Shown here: piece after piece, positions 12,447 to 23,030 of the stretch
Numbering within the stretch: position 1 is the first letter of the stretch
How the letters are laid out: each line of letters begins with the position of its first letter
Origin: Impatiens glandulifera
Taxonomy: Eukaryota > Streptophyta > Magnoliopsida > Ericales > Balsaminaceae
NCBI RefSeq assembly: GCF_907164915.1
Contig: NC_061867.1
Coordinates: 33,601,751-33,665,750, forward strand
Direction of reading: 5' to 3'
Length of the DNA stretch: 64,000 nt
Program-made: the position numbers and the translations under genes
Notes under the pieces: generated by a model
Database searches by the model: none
What the model was told of the DNA's origin: nothing
Seen by the model: the letters and a program-made list of their open reading frames with translations, nothing else

Positions 12447-14536
12447 TGTTGGGTCAAATTATTTTAACTAAGTGTTGAAATAATTTAACCAATGAGATTT
12501 TGATGATGAAATGACTTATGAGTTTTGATACAGGTGTATTGAAACAATATTTCATAAGACTTGGCTCTAATAAGGGTCATTAGACCGTTTTTGGCATTCG
12601 ATGCATAGAATTAGACGTACAGTCTAACTCATCGGAGTTAGACATGTAGTCTAATGAATGTATAGAATTAGACGTACAGTCTAAATCATCGGAGTTAGAC
12701 ATGTAGTCTAATGAATGTATAGAATTAGAAGTACAATCTAACTCATCGGAGTTAGACGTGTAGTCTAATAGACGTGTAATTAGATGGATGATCTAATAGA
12801 TACACGGAATTAGACGTAAGTCTAATTGACTCAGAATTAGACGTACAGTCTAACTCATTGGAGTTAGACGTGTAGTCTAAAAGACTTGTAATTAGACGTA
12901 AGTCTAATGTATTCGGAATTAGACGTACAGTCTAACTCAACGGAGTTAGACGTGTAGTCTAATAGACTTGTAATTAGACGGATAGTCTAATTTGTGTGGA
13001 ATTAGACGTACAGTCTAACTCATCGGAGTTAGACGTGTAGTCTAATTAGTGAAAGTTATACGTGCGTCTAACTCCTTTAAACAAGTCTGAGGTAGAACCG
13101 GAATTAGACGTGCAGTCTAACTCAATGGAGTTAGACGTGCAGTCTAATGGTTATTGGATAATGTGTAGTCTAATTAGTGAAAGTTAGACGTGCGTCTAAC
13201 TCCTTTAGACAAGTCTGAGGTAAAACCGAAATTAGACATGCAGTCTAACTCAGTGGAGTTAGACATGCAGTCTAATGGTTATTGGATAATTAGACGTGTA
13301 GTCTAATTAGTGAAAGTTAGACGTGCGTCTAACTCCTTCAGACAAGTCTGAGGTAGAACCGGAATTAGACGTGCAGTCTAACTTAGTGAAGTTAGACGTG
13401 CAGTCTAATGGTTATTGGATAATTAGACGTGTAGTCTAAATAGTGAAAGTTAGACGTGCGTCTAACTCCTTCAGACAAGTCTGAGGTAAAACCGGAATTA
13501 GACGTGCAGTCTAACTCAGTGAAGTTAGACGTGCAGTCTAATGGTTATTGTAATTAGACGTAAGTCTAATTCTATTAGACTAGGCGGTCTAATAGACGTT
13601 TTTATTAGAAGGAGATGTTTGATTTCATTAGACTGATTTTACAATCCGTCTATCTGAAATACGTCTAATGCTCAGTTTAAGTAGTATGCTTGAAGCTAGC
13701 ATTTCACCTACCCACGTGTTATAGCTGTACCCTACTCTTGCTCCACTTTCTAGTGAATATTAGTACAACAGCTATATGCAACCAACCAAGGAATGTCACG
13801 TAAGAGAATTTTCCTCATATTACTTGTTTTGCAGGTACATCCCTGATGGAATATTCGACGCACTACTAGTGATGTACGGCCACGATCCTTGTGCTCAGAA
13901 CCTGCTGTGTACAATGGAGGCTTTCCAATGGAAGAGTGCCAGGTATCATTCTAAAAGATTCGACCGTTAGTTCCTACTCAGTATTTAACAAATCTAAAGG
14001 ACAACGGACAATCTGCCTCACACAACGAACAAGCAATCTGATTTTGCAGAGAGAGAAACTACTCTATCATCTTGCTTACTGAACTCATACTGTGAAGCTG
14101 CTTTCTGATTATACTGTGTGTGAATCAAGAGAGAGCTAGAATCAAAACACCTTTTAGCTGAGTGATATTCTTCATCTTGTAATTGAACAAAAAGTGTTCT
14201 GTTCAATAGTGAGCTAAGTGTGTGTAAACTATATTTGATTCGAATCATATTATAGTGAATCCTTCCGGTGGTTGGAAGAAGGGTGACGTAGGAGAGTTTC
14301 TCCGAAAATCCATAAATAAACTGTTGTGTTCTTTCATTTCTGTCATCTTTTCATATTTCATCTTGTGCTTCAAACCCAAGTAAACAATTCTGCCTTGAAT
14401 CTGTTTCAAGTGTTTACGAGTGTTTGCGTAGAATAGAAAGCGAATTAAATCCCTAACAGGATTTCTTTCAAACCGTTTTTCATAAGCCTTCATCTTTAGA
14501 CAGACCCCCGTCTCTATCGATAAACCGATCATATTA
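12447..14536 (+). repeat. 5' LTR of element C
   Basis: This 2090-bp LTR starts TGTTGGGTC and ends CGATCATATTA (the 3' copy ends CGATCCTATCA, so the terminal CA is mutated here). U3 is dominated by a palindrome array (12612-13660). A TATA-like TATTTAACA lies at 13982, equivalent to TATTTAAA in J. Shared R/U5 modules follow: GGGTGACGTAGGAG..TTTCTCC at 14276-14312 and CTTGAATCTGTTTCAAG at 14394-14410. Confidence 0.9.
12612..13660 (+). repeat. Tandem array of TTAGAC-GTCTAA palindromes in U3 of C
   Basis: Roughly thirty copies of the imperfect palindrome TTAGACGTACAGTCTAA and variants (centre GTGTA, GTGCA, GTAA or GTGC). They are spaced every 20-50 bp. The second half is organised in about four higher-order units of about 133 bp that include the shorter palindrome TTAGACGTGCGTCTAA. 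Most copies hold an ACGT core. The array lies upstream of the presumed TATA box, where transcription-factor sites are expected. The 3' LTR has the matching array at 19805-20770. Confidence 0.9.
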
Positions 14537-14538
14537 AT

Positions 14539-14551
14539 TGGTATTAGAGAC
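14539..14551 (+). other. Primer binding site of C (initiator tRNA-Met type)
   Basis: TGGTATTAGAGAC, two bases after the LTR. It matches the TGGTATCAGAG consensus with one substitution over the first 11 bases. It is the same primer class as A and marks the start of the internal region. Confidence 0.85.
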
Positions 14552-14581
14552 CTATTTCTATTCTCAAGCCTTTCCTGAAAT

Positions 14582-15687
14582 ATGTCGACCGTAACCAAAG
14601 ATGCCAGTGCTACAGCCATCCCAACTTTCTCTCGTGAAAACCACATTGTTTGGAAGAAAAGGGTTCGTGCTCATCTATCTTCTCTTCATGATGATATGTG
14701 GAGCATTGTCACAGAAGGTCCTATCAAGATTGATAAGGAGAAGGCTGATTGGACCGCTGATGAAAAGAGACAAAACAACCTCAACAACATGGCTCTTGAT
14801 GTTCTGTATATATCTCTCGATGACAGTATGTTCAACTACATTATCGAATGCGATACTGCCAAAGAGGTCTGGGACAGACTCACTCAACTGTGCGAGGGCA
14901 ACGAGCAAACCAAGGAAACCAAGATCATGGTTGTCACTCAACAGTTTGACAGCTTCAAGATGCGTCCTGGTGAAACAATGAACGATTTCGACACCAGATT
15001 CAGCAAGATCGTCTCCTCTATGTCTATCCTAGGCAAGACCTATATAGCAACCGGGAGTTTGCTATTAAGGTCATGCGTGCTCTTCTAAGGGAATTGGACA
15101 TAAAGACTATGGCGATGAGAGAATCCAAAGATCTTAACAAGATCTCTCTCTTTGATCTCTTTGCTGACCTCAAGGCCTATGAGGTCGAGTTGAACTGTAG
15201 GATGAAAGAAGATCAACCCACGTCCGTTATCATTGCCAAGGCGCTGGTGACGGCTGAAGAGCCACCAACTGCTTCGGACGTGAAGATGGCAGCTTAGCAG
15301 CTGAGCAGCGATGCCATGTCTCTCTTCGTGAAGAAGTTTGGCGACTTCATGAAGAAGAGCAACTCTAACTCAAACTCTTCAAATTCTAATTTTATAAAAT
15401 CTAAAGTTAATGTTACTTGTTTTAACTGTGGTATTAAAGGTCATTATGCATCGAAATTCCGGAAGCCAAAGCGTGAAGATGCCAAGGACGATGGGAAAGA
15501 GCTGAAGGCTCTTATGGCAGGTGATAGGAAGAACAGAGGAAGCAATCGTGGATCTTAATTTTCATCCAGTGAAAGTGATGAAAAAGAGGTGGCTTGCTTC
15601 ATGGCAAGAGAAGATGAAGACAGAACTCAGGATACTGAGGTGATGCAGGAGGATTGCAGGAATGAAGCTAGAAGAATACTCTTTTGA
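14582..15687 (+). pseudogene. Copia-type gag of element C (frameshifted)
   Basis: Capsid-like Gag of the UBN2 family, which packages element RNA in cytoplasmic particles. It starts at the ATG at 14582, 30 bp after the PBS. Motifs: PTFSRENHIVWKKRVRAHL, GPIKIDKEKADWTADEKR, AKEVWDRLTQLCEGNEQT and FDSFKMRPGETMNDFDTRF. A frameshift near 15045 moves the frame. A TAG at 15295-15297 and a TAA at 15556-15558 interrupt the rest. The zinc knuckle at about 15418-15459 reads CFNCGIKGHYASKF: its last Cys is Phe, so CCHC is broken. It is close to A's gag over the first half. Reading stops at 15687 and no protease follows. Confidence 0.85.
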
Positions 15688-16580
15688 GTAAACAGCCTGG
15701 AAGATCAACAATGGCATTTGCCATTATAGAAGAATAAATGTTTTTATTTGTTAAAAATGTTTTTGGTCTTTGGACCACAAATTATTTATTACATTTTTAT
15801 GTCCATATACATAATGAGAGGGAAAATTACTTTGGAAGTAAAGATACTCTCCAGACAAATATCATTAATCGGTCTAATTAGACAAGGGTGTCTGAAAGAA
15901 ATAGTGTGTACTTAGACGCATTTTTACTCAAAATCTATTCACTTGAGTCTATATGTTGAGGTATTATACCTACGCAATTAGATGGACACGTCTAATAGAC
16001 GTTAGACGTTTTTACGTCACGAGCAAGAGGATGCTCACGTCTAATCAAACACACGTCTAACACGTGGTGTTTATGCGGAATTAGACGTACACGTCTAATA
16101 GACATTAGACGGATTTTTATAACACGGAGTTAGACATATTCGTCTAATAGACTCATCCGTCTAATAGATGTTTTGTTATATGGATTTGTGGAGTAAGAAA
16201 AACGTCTAACTACGTGCTGATTTAACTGATCAAGGACAGCTGCCCCACGATTGAGAGTTATTTACTTTTCCCGCTCAAAATATCAAACAATCATCTCTTA
16301 TTAACATGAAGACACGTGTCTCTCAAGTTTAGAGAAAATGACTGATATACCCTCATTTTTAATGATGACTTCTTGAAAAAATGACGTCTAACATTTATTA
16401 ATGGGCCATACCCTTAGAAGAGACGGTTATTCTGTATTTCCCTCTTCCGTCTATATAAGGACATTAGTGCATGAGCTTGAAAGTTTTCAATCCTTCGAAA
16501 CTCTTAAGAACCCTAGTTCTCTTTGCATTTCTCTCACTAAATCTCTCTGAAATCTTGTGTCGTTTCATATTCCGTCGAAA
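15688..16580 (+). promoter_or_regulatory. Internal promoter region of the C accessory ORF
   Basis: No coding sequence is seen between gag and the accessory ORF. The stretch holds the perfect palindrome GTCTAATTAGAC (15872-15883) and variants of the LTR motif at 15978-15995, 16081-16098 (TTAGACGTACACGTCTAA) and 16130-16147. It also has many half sites (ACGTCTAA) and a G-box CACGTG at 16061-16066. About 380 bp downstream of the palindromes is a TATA box, followed by a pyrimidine-rich leader typical of plant 5' UTRs. That the accessory ORF is transcribed from here is inferred from this arrangement. Confidence 0.65.
16451..16460 (+). promoter_or_regulatory. TATA box before the C accessory ORF
   Basis: CTATATAAGG fits the plant TATA consensus and lies 121 bp before the ATG at 16581. 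Transcription would start near 16485, leaving a leader of about 95 nt without an earlier ATG in the strongest reading. Confidence 0.65.
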
Positions 16581-19500
16581 ATGGTGAAGAAAATAACATT
16601 GGGTCATTGTACTTTGCAGGTGGATTTTCCATCGGTGTACACTTTCGATCAACCAGAGGTGGTGGAGATGTTCCAAACCCTAGAATATTCTGGGTTAAGG
16701 AAGTATCTTGGCGGTCCATTTATTTTTTATGAAAAAGAAGTTCACGAGTTCTTCAAAACGGCAACTATGGTGGGTGAATCCATCGTAGCAACCATCAACG
16801 ACATGGAGTTCTCATTCGATGAAGCAGTTTATGCGAAGTTCTTTGAACTTCCGACGGAGGGACACTTATTCGACTTGACCCTAACTTCAGAAATCCTGGA
16901 GGAGATGAAGAGAACCTTTTTTGCCGATAGTTCGATAATCCATGTTAATGGACTCAAGAAAGCATTCAAACCGCATTTTATTCTACTAAACGACGTGGTG
17001 GAAAAGGTGCTACAAGGGAAATCTGGCTCTTTCAATCTCTATAGTCAAGACCGTATTGACTATATGTGTGCTATTTCAAAGGGAGTCTAGGTAAACTGGG
17101 CTCATACCCTTTTCCACAACTTGTGCTTTTCTATCTGTCAATCGAACAAGGAAAGCATAACGTTTGCGGCTCAACTGAGTCATCTGTCGAAGCATTTGGG
17201 GGTTCCTGTTGGTGAACTTGTGCAGATCAACTCTCCAAGAGTTTATACTGCCCTTACAGTGGCTAACACACTGATGAGATTGAAGAACAATCTTGAATCT
17301 GCATCTGGTGCTTCTAGTTACCAAACCGGTGGAAAGCCTTCTACCCGATTCAATCCTTCTGCTTCTTTTATGTTTACAGGGGCTAAGAGATCGAAAACGG
17401 TGAATGAATCGGAGGCCAGTTCCTCTAGTCTGAAGAGTCCAAACAAGAAGGAATCTGAATCTATCGATTCAAGGTTGAGGCAAGGTCCAAGCGTACTTGT
17501 TGCAACTCCGATGTCCTCTATATCTACTCCCTCAACCATTTTGAAGAAGCCTTCGAGATCCTGTGTCTCAAAGGAGAAGAAGACGAAGGCGCCCCGCGCG
17601 TCTAAATCTATAAAGGTAAACTCTTCCAAATCTTTGGCCGCAGTGCCTAAATTTGATGTTCCCATAGTGGAACAAGCTGAATTTGTATTTTCTCCCTTAA
17701 GGGAATGTGCTGAAGGGCCTGCTGTTGAGTCAGCCGGTCCAAATGATGAAACTGTTGACAGGATTGAGTCTCTTGTTGTTCAAACTGATCTTGTACCCGC
17801 CGGTGCTACAGAGTCATCTCAACCAGAACAAGGTGTTGTTCTTACCCTTGTGGCTGGTGAACCCACCGTTCCTGCTCCTAAAGAGCCATTGGTAGCTGGG
17901 AAAGTTGTTCGTATGGAGCTCCCTGTTGAGCTCTATAAGAAACCTCAATCTGCATTCGAACTGATGCGTCCCAAAAGACAGACAGGTGGAATCGTGTTCG
18001 ATGAACCCAAACCTACTCCAAAACCTGTAGAGGTTGTTGGAAAAGGTAAAGATATTGCTTCTCCAGTTCCTGAAAAAGTATCGGAGGCAACAAGGATTGT
18101 TGACCTCATTTTAGAGCAATTTAAAGTCATTATGCTGAAAAATTGGAGATTTTTGAATCATGGTCCCTGGAGAGACTGTAATCCAAGTATAATGATTCTT
18201 TGTCGAATTCTGCAATAACAAAATAATGGAAGAAGCGGGTAGAAAACGAAAAGAACGTTCTGAAATGGGCAAGAACTTCAGAGGTTGCTAAGGCTCTGAA
18301 GAGAAAAGATTTAGTGGAAGCTTATCTGTATGGAAAAGCTCTTTTTCCAATCTTTGAAGCCAGGAGAGCTAACTTCAATCCTTCTGAGAAAGGATCTGAA
18401 GTTGAGTTAAAAGTTTTGAAAAGGTTGAACGACATTTTGGACAGTTACGTCTCTATAGCTTCTCGATACATTCATGGCGCCGATTGTTCTGGCGTAGAAC
18501 CTCTCAATGATGATGAAGTTATGGATATTCCAGAAGCTGAGAATGATGCTGATAAGCTAGATGCTGCTCTCTTGATCGAATTCAGGAATCTTTCTGTCGA
18601 AGAGAGACGCATTCTAGATCAACCTATTCAAGAGTGTACGAATGAAGAAGAAGAAGTGATTGTCCAAGAGCCTAAACAAGCCCTTGAGACAAATATAGAA
18701 GAAGCTCTTGTGGAAGATGTGTTTGAGGATGCTATTCAAGCTCATATTGAAGAAGATGTTGTGATAACCCCTATTGTGATAACAGAGGGAATTCAAGATA
18801 AAGTGGTCGAGGTAACTCAGCCAAAAGTTGTCAGATCTGAGGGGGAACCCTCCAAAGAGAAGAATGTTGAAGAAGGGAGTTCCTCATCTGAGGAGGAACA
18901 GAATCAACAAGCAACTTTTATCAAGCCCCGTCTATTTCCCGACACCATTGTGGGAAATGTTCACGAAAACGTCAACATTCCTCTTCACTACACTAGAAAT
19001 CTGTATGAGAGATTTCAGAGAGCATAAAAAGAGCGAGATGAAGCTGCTAAGAAAGCCGAAATGAATCAACCTGAGCAATCTTTGCAGATTCACACAAACT
19101 TTGAGCCAATTCAGAGCATGGCAGTAGAGTCGGAAGAGATTTCATCACATGAAGAATCTTCTGAAGGAAACAAGATGTTAAGATCTATGAATTATGTGCT
19201 CTCATCGATTTAGAAGACCATGACAAAGGCCATGAACACGAAGGAAGAAGAAAGAGAGGGCTTTTGCAAGATTATCAAGGTCCTTACTGAACTGGATAAC
19301 ACTTTGAAGAAGAACACATATGAGACTCATGTCGCAAATCTAAACTTCTCAAAGTTTGAAAAGAAACTCTTCAGCCGTCAAACTGAATTACTGGACATTG
19401 AAAGGCAAGTCAATGATGAACGTCACAAGGAGACCTTAGAAGAATTATGTCTAGTGAAGAATGAGATGGTGGAAATTCAGGGCTGTTTGAGTAGAAATGA

Positions 19501-19825
19501 CAATGAACGAGAGGAATTTTCTGACTCCATTTCAAGGAAGTTTCAAGCAAAGGAGAACGCAAAGGCCAATGCTGAAGGTGCTCAATCTCGACTCGCTCAA
19601 GGCGAATCAAGTAGAAGAAATGATGGTGTGTCAACCGACACTAGATCCAGGTGAGCCCCAAGCAACGATGACAATCCTAGGCCAACCAAGAGAGGTGGAG
19701 GTCGAAGTGGTAATGATCGTGGAGGTCGAAGTGGTGGTGGTCGGAGTAGGTTATCCAATGTTGATCAAGGAGGTCGTGCCAGCGGTGGTGAAAGTGGTGG
19801 TAGATCATCGGAGTTGGACGTGTAG
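16581..19825 (+). pseudogene. Accessory ORF of element C (best copy; about 1080 codons)
   Basis: A large protein with no pol similarity, placed between the pol position and the 3' LTR. Residues 1-169 are globular (SGLRKYLGGPFIFYEKEVH, FSFDEAVYAKFFELPTEG); they resemble, from memory, the 'putative plant transposon protein' domain (Pfam PF20167-like). After a TAG (17088-17090) the same frame continues with VNWAHTLFHNL and a helical repeat to about 17290. A long Ser/Pro/Val/Glu-rich linker follows, then a frameshift between 18150 and 18230. Next come a conserved basic helical block (LKRKDLVEAYLYGKAL) and an acidic region (18600-18900). After stops at 19025 and 19211 there is a coiled-coil-like part (19220-19640), then a TGA at 19652 and an RGG tail (RGGGRSGNDRGGRSGGG). 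Role unknown: DNA/RNA binding and self-regulation are inferences. Confidence 0.75.
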
Positions 19826-21683
19826 TCTAATGAATGCATAGAATTAGACGTACAGTCTAACTCATCGGAGTTAGACGTACAGTCTAACTCATCGGAGTTA
19901 AACGTGTAGTCTAATAGACGTGTAATTAGACCGATGGTCTAATAGATACACGGAATTAGACGTAAGTGGACTCATAATTAGACGTGCAGTCTAACTCATT
20001 AGAGTTAGACATGTAGTCTAAAAGACTTGTAATTAGACGTAAGTCTAATGTATTTGGAATTAGACGTACAGTCTAACTCAGTGGAGTTAGACGTGTAGTC
20101 TAAAAGACTTGTAATTAGACGGATAGTCTAATTTGTGCGGAATTAGACGTACAGTCTAACTCATCGGAGTTAGACTTGTAGTCTAATTAGTGAAAGTTAG
20201 ACGTGCGTTTAACTCCTTCAGACAAGTCTAAGGTAAAATCGGAATAAGACGTGCAGTCTAACTCAATGGAGTTAGACGTGCAGTCTAATGGGTATTGGAT
20301 AATTAGACGTGTAGTCTAATTAGAGAAAGTTAGAAGTGTGTCTAACTCCTTCAGACAAGTCTGAGGTAGAACCGGAATTAGACGTTCAGTCTAACTTAGT
20401 GGAGTTAGACGTGCAGTCTAATGGTTATTGGATAATTAGACGTGTAGTCTAATTAGTGAAAGTTAGACGTGCGTCTAACTCCTTCAGACAAGTCTGAGGT
20501 AGAACAGGAATTAGACGTGCAGTCTAACTTAGTGGAGTTAGACGTGCAGTCTAATGGTTATTGGATAATTAGATGTGTAGTCTAATTAGTGAAAGTTAGA
20601 CGTGCGTCTAACTCCTTTAGACAAGTCTGAGGTAGAACCGGAATTAGACGTGTAGTCTAACTCAGTGGAGTTAGACGTGCAGTCTAATGGTTATTGTAAT
20701 TAGACATAAGTCTAATTCTATAAGACCAGGCGGTCTAATAGGCGTTTTTATTAGAAGGAGATGTTTTATTTCATTAGACTGATTTTATAATCCGTCTAAC
20801 TGAAATACGTCTAATGCTCAGTTTAAGCAGTATGCTTGAAGCTAGCATTTCACCTACCCACGTGCTATAGCTGTACCCTACTCCTGCTCCACTTTCTAGT
20901 GAAAATTAGTACAACAGGTATATGTAACCAACCAAGGAATGCCACGTAAGATAATTTTCCTCATATTACTTGTTTTGCAGGTACATCCCTGATGGAATAT
21001 TCGGTGCACTACCAGTGATGTACGGCCACGATCCTTGTGCTTAGAACCTGTTGTGTACAATGGAGGTTTTCCAATGGAAGAGTGACACGTATCATTCTAA
21101 AAGATTCGACCGTTAGCTCCTGCTCAGTATTTAACAAATCTAAAGGACAACGGACAATCTACCTCACACAACGAACAAGTAATCTGATTTTGCAGAGAGA
21201 GAAACTACTCAATCATCTTGCTTACTGAACTCATAATGTGAAGCTGCTTTCTGATTATACTGTGTGTGAATCAAGAGAGAGCTAGAATCAAAACACCTTT
21301 TAGCTGAGTGATATTCTTCATCTTGTAATTGAATAGAAAGTGTTCTGTTCAATAATGAGATAAGTGTGTGTAAACTATATTTGATTCGAATCATATTATA
21401 GTGAATCCTTCCGGTGGTTGGAAGAAGGGTAACATAGGAAAGTTTCTCCGTACATCCATAAATAAACTGCTGTGTTCTTTCATTTCTGTCATCTTTTCAT
21501 ATTTCATCTTGTGCTTCAAACCCAAGTAAACAATTCCGCCTCGAATCTGTTTCAAGTGTTTACGAGTGTTTGCGTAGAATAGAAAGCGAATTAAATCCCT
21601 AACAGGATTTCTTTCAAACCGTTTTTCAAAAGCCTTCATCCTTAGTCAGACCCCCGTCTCTATCGATAAAGTCGATCCTATCA
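19805..21683 (+). repeat. 3' LTR of element C (5'-truncated)
   Basis: Matches 12629-14536 throughout, including the palindrome array, the TATA-like region and both hairpin modules (first module at 21421-21458, partly decayed). The first ~182 bp of LTR are missing and the sequence is fused to the accessory-ORF tail. It ends CGATCCTATCA, then CGTAG. Confidence 0.9.
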
Positions 21684-21688
21684 CGTAG

Positions 21689-23030
21689 GTACAACTCAAG
21701 ATGCGTGAGAAGACGTCTTTCTTCAACAGACGTGTTAGTTAGAAGTAGCGCGAGAATATGTCTTGCATCAATAGACGTGTTAGTCTGAAGTAGCGCGAGA
21801 AGATATCTTGCTTCAACAGACGTGTTGGTCTGAAGAAGTGCGAGAATACGTCTCACTTCAACAGATGCTCTGGTCTGAAGAAGTGCATGAGAAGACGTCT
21901 CACTTCAACCGACGCTCTAATCTGAAGAAGCACGAGAAGAATTCTCACTTTAATAGATGTTCTGGTCTGAGGAATTGCGCGAGAAGACATCTCACTTCAT
22001 CAAACGCTATGGTCTGAAGAAGTGCGTGAGCAGACATTTCACTTCAACAGATGCTCTGGTCTGAAGAAGTGCGCGAGTAGACGTCTCACTTCAAAGGCGC
22101 TCTAGTCTAAAGAAGTGTAAGAATACGCCTTGCTTCAGCATCCATCTAAAGAAGTGTCTGCCTATCTGCTCATCTCATCAACATAACGAATAGTAGTGTT
22201 CATTATCATTCGTCAGTCAAGTCAGCTTAATACGCTTAACTGCCACGTACTCAAATATTCCACTAGCCCGCCTTGTACTTTCCAGTACACCACGTTCTAG
22301 CAAATATTCTGTAGTACGATCCGCTACGCCACGATCCAACAAATATATTCTTGTGTACGATCCCATACACCTAGCGTACATCCAACGGAAAGTTGACATG
22401 TAGCCAAGAGAAAGATTTGACCGTTTCTACGACCTTAATATAAAAGATTAGCAGAATACAATGGAGAACCTCTCGATTCTGCAATCTTCGAATCTGATTC
22501 ATGAACTTCTCATTACGAATTTTGAACTACTAAGTTATGTGTGTTTACTTTCTTTGAGATTATTCTTTAATTCACCAAGCTAAGCTGAGCTATTGTTTAT
22601 TGTTCTACCTAAATTTATTATCAGTATTGTATATTGAACAGGATGTTATCTGTTCAACACAGTGATAGCTAGGAGTTCAGAAACATGCATATGTTAAGTC
22701 TTATATTTATGACTGAGTTTGTGTAGTTGTTATACGAATCAAAACCTTCTAGTGAAAAACTTTCTGGAAATAGGAGAAGGGTGACGTAGGAGTTTTATCT
22801 CCGAACATTCTTAAAACTCATTGTATTATTTCATTTATGCATCGTACAATCATTTATTTGCCACTTCAAATTGAGCAATCATTTCCGCACTTGAATTCGT
22901 TTAAGAGCTTGCGAAGATTTGTGTAGAATATAAACAGATTTTAATCTCTAATAGGACTAAAATCGAATTGAAAGTGATAATCAATACAACAATATTCAAC
23001 CCCCTACTATTGTTGTACCCGATCCTAACA
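21689..23030 (+). repeat. 3' LTR of element B, remaining 1342 bp
   Basis: Continuation of 12270-12446 after element C. It contains a 45-bp tandem array (21721-22135) and a clear TATA box TATAAAAG near 22439. The shared modules are AGGGTGACGTAGGAG..ATCTCCGAACAT (22772-22810) and CTTGAATTCGTTTAAG (22890-22905). It ends CCCGATCCTAACA at 23030. Confidence 0.8.
21721..22135 (+). repeat. 45-bp tandem array in U3 of B
   Basis: About nine to ten units of about 45 bp, each with a partial palindrome such as CAGACGTGTTGGTCTG (later units CAGATGCTCTGGTCTG). The position and inverted-repeat form parallel the C array although the bases differ. Confidence 0.8.

Larger units (their letters stand above)
12447..21683 (+). 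mobile_element. Element C: gag plus accessory-ORF retrotransposon lacking pol
   Basis: A 9237-bp plus-strand element with perfect CGTAG target duplications (12442-12446 and 21684-21688). Order: 5' LTR, initiator tRNA-Met PBS, Copia-type gag, a promoter-like non-coding stretch, the accessory ORF, 3' LTR. Protease, integrase, RT and RNase H are absent, so any mobility needed pol from a relative. The 3' LTR lacks its first ~182 bp together with the polypurine tract: the RGG tail of the accessory ORF runs straight into LTR sequence at 19805, so a deletion followed insertion. J at the right end of the window is an LTR of the same family. Confidence 0.9.
986..23030 (+). mobile_element. Element B: outer Copia-like element, broken by A and C
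   Basis: A plus-strand LTR element survives as three pieces: 986-1097, 9362-12446 and 21689-23030. The first two rejoin if element A and one target-site copy are removed; the reading frame is open across that join (GHIEED then NYQLGV). The last two rejoin if element C and one CGTAG copy are removed, giving a complete 3' LTR of about 1519 bp that starts TGTTAG and ends CCTAACA. Only the accessory ORF, polypurine tract and 3' LTR remain. Gag, pol and the 5' LTR are not seen. The left limit (about 986) is approximate. B entered first, then A and C. Confidence 0.65.

Noticed and set aside
12612..13660. Repeat-spacer pattern reminiscent of a CRISPR array
   Set aside because: Repeats are dyads with repeated 'spacers' and higher-order units, inside a plant LTR. 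There are no cas genes and the setting is eukaryotic.
14245..14646. Minus-strand 133-codon frame, partly repeated at 21391-21639
   Set aside because: It lies in the R/U5 part of the C LTR; the repetition is the LTR pair, and gag begins on the other strand at 14582.
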